Below are positions 60,832 to 64,000 of a stretch of 64,000 bases of DNA, one piece after another (positions within the stretch are counted from its first letter, which is position 1; every line of letters begins with the position of its first letter). The position numbers and the translations under genes are program-made. A model generated the notes under the pieces. It was not told the origin of the DNA and searched no databases. It saw nothing but the letters and a program-made list of their open reading frames with translations. The DNA is from Enterobacter genomosp. O (GTDB lineage Bacteria > Pseudomonadota > Gammaproteobacteria > Enterobacterales > Enterobacteriaceae): contig NZ_LECZ01000027.1 of the NCBI RefSeq assembly GCF_001022965.1, positions 682,001 to 746,000 on the forward strand. The letters run 5' to 3'.

Positions 60832-62854
60832 GTTATTTTCTGCTTTCAGAAAAGAGAAGATTTGGGACTTTGACGGCGGTATTCATCCACCGGAAATGAA
60901 AACCCAGTCCAACGGCACCCCGCTGCGTCAAATTCCGCTGGCGACGCGCTACGTCATGCCGCTCAAGCAGCACATCGGTGCTGAGGGTGAGCTGTGCGTG
61001 AAAGAAGGCGATACCGTGCTTCGCGGACAGCCGCTGACCTTTGGTCGCGGACGTATGCTGCCGGTACACGCCCCAACCTCCGGTAAGGTAGCGGCCATCG
61101 CCCCTCATACGGTGGCTCATCCGTCAGCGCTCTCAGAACTGAGCGTGATTATTGAAGCCGACGGCGAAGACCGCTGGATCGATCGTGACGGCTGGAGCGA
61201 CTACCGCGCCCACAGCCGCGAAGCGCTCATCGAGCGAATTCATCAGTTCGGCGTGGCTGGTCTGGGTGGCGCAGGCTTCCCTACCGGGGTCAAGCTGCGC
61301 GGCGGTGGCGATAAGATTCAGACGCTGATTATCAACGCCGCCGAATGCGAACCGTACATCACCGCCGACGACCGTCTGATGCAGGATTGTGCCGCCCAGG
61401 TGGTGGAAGGTATCCGCATCCTCGCGCACATTCTGCAGCCGCGGGAAGTGCTGATTGGTATTGAAGACAATAAACCGCAGGCTATCTCTATGCTGCGCGC
61501 CGTGCTGGCCGGTAGCCATGATATCAGCCTGCGCGTCATTCCAACCAAGTACCCCTCTGGCGGCGCAAAACAGCTGACGCAAATTCTCACCGGCAAGCAG
61601 GTTCCGCACGGCGGACGCTCTTCGGATATCGGCGTGCTGATGCAGAACGTCGGCACCGCGTATGCCGTGAAGCGCGCGGTGATTGACGGCGAGCCGTTAA
61701 CCGAGCGCGTCGTAACGCTGACCGGTGAATCGGTCTCTCGCCCGGGTAACGTCTGGGCGCGTCTGGGTACGCCAGTGCGTCATCTGCTGGAACAGGCTGA
61801 ATTCTGCCCGGGCAGCGACCAGATGGTTATCATGGGTGGCCCCCTGATGGGCTTTACCCTGCCGTGGCTCGATGTGCCTGTAGTTAAAATCACCAACTGT
61901 CTGCTCGCACCTTCACCGACCGAGATGGGCGAAGAGCAGGAAGAGAAAGGCTGCATCCGCTGTAGCGCCTGCGCCGATGCCTGCCCGGCGGATCTGCTCC
62001 CGCAGCAGCTGTACTGGTACAGCAAAGGCCAGCTGCACGATAAAGCGAAAGCCCATAATCTGGCCGACTGCATCGAATGCGGCGCCTGCGCCTGGGTCTG
62101 CCCAAGCAACATTCCGCTAGTGCAATATTTCCGCCAGGAGAAGGCTGAAATTTATGCCATCTCAATGGAAGAAAAACGCGCTGCGGAAGCCAAGGCGCGC
62201 TTTGAAGCGCGTCAGGCGCGACTCGAACGCGAAAAAATCGCCCGTCAGGAGCGCCATAAGCAGGCCGCCGTTCAGCCAGGCGAGAAAGATCAGGATGCGA
62301 TTAACGCCGCACTGGCGCGCGTTCGCGAGAAAAAAGCGACCGCAGCGCAGCCTGTCGTAATCCCGGCTGGTGAGAAACCTGACAACAGCGAAGCGATTGC
62401 CGCGCGTGAAGCACGCAAGGCCGCAGCGCGCGCCCGTCAGGCTGAAAAAGCGCAAACGGCCGAGGCGGGTGCTGAAGTCGATCCGCGTAAAGCCGCCGTT
62501 GAAGCGGCGATTGCCCGCGCCAAAGCCCGCAAAGCCGGAGAGCAGCAGGTGGTCGTCGAGCAGGAAGCGGTCGATCCACGCAAAGCCGCCGTTGAAGCGG
62601 CAATTGCTCGCGCCAAAGCCCGAAAAGCCGCGCAGCAGGCACCAGCGGCAGAATCAGAAGCAGAAGCACCACCGGTCGACCCGCGCAAAGCCGCCGTCGA
62701 AGCGGCAATTGCCCGCGCCAAAGCCCGTAAGGCAGCGCAGCAGGAAGAGCAACCGCAGGCCGCCAACGATGACCCGCGCAAGGCCGCCGTTGCCGCCGCC
62801 ATCGCGCGCGTTCAGGCGAAGAAAGCCGCACAGAAAGCAGTTAACGAGGATTAA
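60824..62854 (+). CDS. rsxC: Electron transport complex subunit RsxC
   Basis: The 676-residue subunit has an NADH/FMN domain ([34 protein letters not shown]), two [4Fe-4S] motifs ([12 protein letters not shown] and [12 protein letters not shown]) and a long charged C-terminal tail with four copies of a [19 protein letters not shown]-like repeat. E. coli RsxC is about 740 residues; the difference is probably in repeat number. An upstream frame reaches 60605 inside rsxB, but [19 protein letters not shown] is the family start. Confidence 0.95.
   Translation: MLKLFSAFRKEKIWDFDGGIHPPEMKTQSNGTPLRQIPLATRYVMPLKQHIGAEGELCVKEGDTVLRGQPLTFGRGRMLPVHAPTSGKVAAIAPHTVAHPSALSELSVIIEADGEDRWIDRDGWSDYRAHSREALIERIHQFGVAGLGGAGFPTGVKLRGGGDKIQTLIINAAECEPYITADDRLMQDCAAQVVEGIRILAHILQPREVLIGIEDNKPQAISMLRAVLAGSHDISLRVIPTKYPSGGAKQLTQILTGKQVPHGGRSSDIGVLMQNVGTAYAVKRAVIDGEPLTERVVTLTGESVSRPGNVWARLGTPVRHLLEQAEFCPGSDQMVIMGGPLMGFTLPWLDVPVVKITNCLLAPSPTEMGEEQEEKGCIRCSACADACPADLLPQQLYWYSKGQLHDKAKAHNLADCIECGACAWVCPSNIPLVQYFRQEKAEIYAISMEEKRAAEAKARFEARQARLEREKIARQERHKQAAVQPGEKDQDAINAALARVREKKATAAQPVVIPAGEKPDNSEAIAAREARKAAARARQAEKAQTAEAGAEVDPRKAAVEAAIARAKARKAGEQQVVVEQEAVDPRKAAVEAAIARAKARKAAQQAPAAESEAEAPPVDPRKAAVEAAIARAKARKAAQQEEQPQAANDDPRKAAVAAAIARVQAKKAAQKAVNED
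62480..62845 (+). repeat. Four in-frame tail repeats in rsxC
   Basis: Units begin at 62480, 62573, 62678 and 62772 or one base before (spacing 93, 105 and 93 bp). Each encodes DPRKAAV(E/A)AAIAR and a basic helix, and the linkers differ in length. Such tandem units invite copy-number change by recombination. Confidence 0.85.
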
Positions 62855-63907
62855 ATGGTTTTCAGAATCGCAAGTTCCCCTTACACCCACAATCAGCGCC
62901 AGACGTCGCGCATTATGATGCTGGTCTGCCTGGCGGCGCTGCCGGGCATTGCCGTTCAGTGCTGGTTTTTCGGCTGGGGAACCCTGTTCCAGATAATCCT
63001 AGGCTGTGCCAGCGCCCTGGCGGCGGAAGCCCTTGTGCTCAAGCTGCGCAAGATTCCCGTTGCCCGCATTCTTGCCGACAACTCCGCGCTGCTGACCGGA
63101 CTGCTGCTGGCCATCAGTATCCCGCCGTTTGCACCGTGGTGGATGGTGGTTCTCGGGACCGTTTTCGCCGTGATTATTGCCAAACAGCTGTATGGTGGCC
63201 TGGGCCATAACCCGTTTAACCCGGCGATGATTGGCTACGTGGTGCTGCTGATCTCCTTCCCGGTGCAGATGACCAGCTGGCTGCCGCCGCACGAGATTGC
63301 GGCCACGGTTCCGGGCTTTATGGATGCCCTGCACGTTATCTTCACCGGCCATACGGCGCTCGGCGCTGATATGAACGCCCTGCGTATGGGCGTGGACGGC
63401 ATTAGCCAGGCGACGCCTCTCGATACGTTTAAAACGTCCCTGCATGCCGGGCACAGCGTTGAGCAGATTATGAAATCCGCCATCTACAGCGGCATGCTGG
63501 CGGGGGCCGGCTGGCAGTGGGTCAACCTGGCGTATCTGCTGGGCGGTCTGTTCCTGCTGCAGCAAAAGGCCATTCGCTGGCATATTCCGGTCAGCTTCCT
63601 TGTGACGCTGGCGGTCTGCGCCACGCTGGGTTGGGTATTCTCTCCTGAATCACTGGCCAGCCCGCAGATGCACTTGCTCTCCGGGGCGACCATGCTGGGT
63701 GCCTTCTTTATCCTGACGGATCCGGTTACGGCGTCAACGACTAACCGCGGGCGCCTGATCTTCGGCGCGCTGGCAGGGCTGCTGGTATGGCTCATCCGCA
63801 GCTTTGGCGGATACCCGGACGGCGTGGCCTTTGCCGTCCTGCTCGCCAACATTACCGTTCCGCTCATCGACTATTACACGCGTCCGCGCGTGTACGGCCA
63901 TCGCTAA
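62855..63907 (+). CDS. rsxD: Electron transport complex subunit RsxD
   Basis: The 350-residue membrane subunit is the NqrB/RnfD homologue. Thr187 in [11 protein letters not shown] is the position of covalent FMN attachment. Its ATG directly follows the rsxC stop. Length is close to E. coli RsxD (352). Confidence 0.96.
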   Translation: MVFRIASSPYTHNQRQTSRIMMLVCLAALPGIAVQCWFFGWGTLFQIILGCASALAAEALVLKLRKIPVARILADNSALLTGLLLAISIPPFAPWWMVVLGTVFAVIIAKQLYGGLGHNPFNPAMIGYVVLLISFPVQMTSWLPPHEIAATVPGFMDALHVIFTGHTALGADMNALRMGVDGISQATPLDTFKTSLHAGHSVEQIMKSAIYSGMLAGAGWQWVNLAYLLGGLFLLQQKAIRWHIPVSFLVTLAVCATLGWVFSPESLASPQMHLLSGATMLGAFFILTDPVTASTTNRGRLIFGALAGLLVWLIRSFGGYPDGVAFAVLLANITVPLIDYYTRPRVYGHR

Positions 63908-63917
63908 GGGTTTCGCC

Positions 63918-64000
63918 ATGCTAAAAACGATGCAAAAACACGGCGTCACGCTGGCTGTCTTCGCCGCGGTTCTGACGGGCCTGACGGCCCTGGTCAATGC
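63918..64000 (+). CDS. rsxG: Electron transport complex subunit RsxG, partial
   Basis: Twenty-seven codons are seen before the window ends (MLKTMQKHGVTLAVFAAVLTGLTALVN), a short cytoplasmic start and a transmembrane helix as in RsxG/NqrC. Position after rsxD supports the call. The FMN-threonine lies outside the window. Confidence 0.85.
   Translation, partial: MLKTMQKHGVTLAVFAAVLTGLTALVN

Overview
The window is about 64 kb of a GC-rich enterobacterial chromosome. Its backbone has the gene order of the E. coli replication-terminus region: mdtJI-tqsA, smrA-mcaS-abgRABT-ogt-fnr-uspE, pntAB-ydgH-ydgI-folM-ydgC-rstA-rstB-tus-fumC-fumA-manA-ydgA, malI-malXY-add-ydgJ-blr-cnu-ydgK and rsxABCD(G). Protein similarity to E. 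coli as I remember it, GC content and accessory content all suggest Enterobacter or a close relative such as Lelliottia or Leclercia. A Tus gene with its own Ter site confirms the terminus neighbourhood. No rRNA, tRNA, insertion sequence, prophage or CRISPR array was seen.

Region 1 (1-23.8 kb) is the accessory part. It starts with a diguanylate cyclase cut by the window edge, then mdtJI and tqsA. It continues with an MDR/LLM oxidoreductase pair, yajD, a small membrane protein, and a MipA-like outer-membrane protein divergent from a two-component system of the AdeRS type and an RND efflux pump. After these come an arylamine N-acetyltransferase divergent from a MocR-type regulator, two LysR regulators each divergent from an oxidoreductase gene, and a LexA-controlled umuDC. 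Divergent from umuDC is a small ribbon-helix-helix (RHH) protein gene with a cluster of repeated half-sites upstream. A pdxI-like reductase closes the block.

Region 2 (23.8-34.9 kb) holds a chemoreceptor gene with a sigma-28 promoter, smrA, the small RNA McaS, the p-aminobenzoyl-glutamate uptake and cleavage locus abgRABT, ogt, fnr with its FNR box, a small membrane protein with a TTG start, and uspE. A near-identical 30-bp palindrome sits on both sides of the small membrane protein gene.

Region 3 (34.9-64 kb) is core metabolism: transhydrogenase (pntAB), FolM, RstA/RstB, Tus, the fumarases, ManA, the mal regulon branch, Add and the Rsx electron-transfer complex. One deviation stands out. 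rstA and rstB are normally adjacent, but here they are separated by a strong terminator, a candidate promoter and an unrecognised 86-codon gene. REP/BIME palindromes occupy four intergenic gaps.

The strongest leads are the split rst locus, the RHH/half-site module beside umuDC, the duplicated palindrome in fnr-uspE, the AdeRS-like efflux locus with MipA, and a McaS homologue rich in GGA motifs. All functional statements rest on reading the sequence and remembered family knowledge; no search was run.
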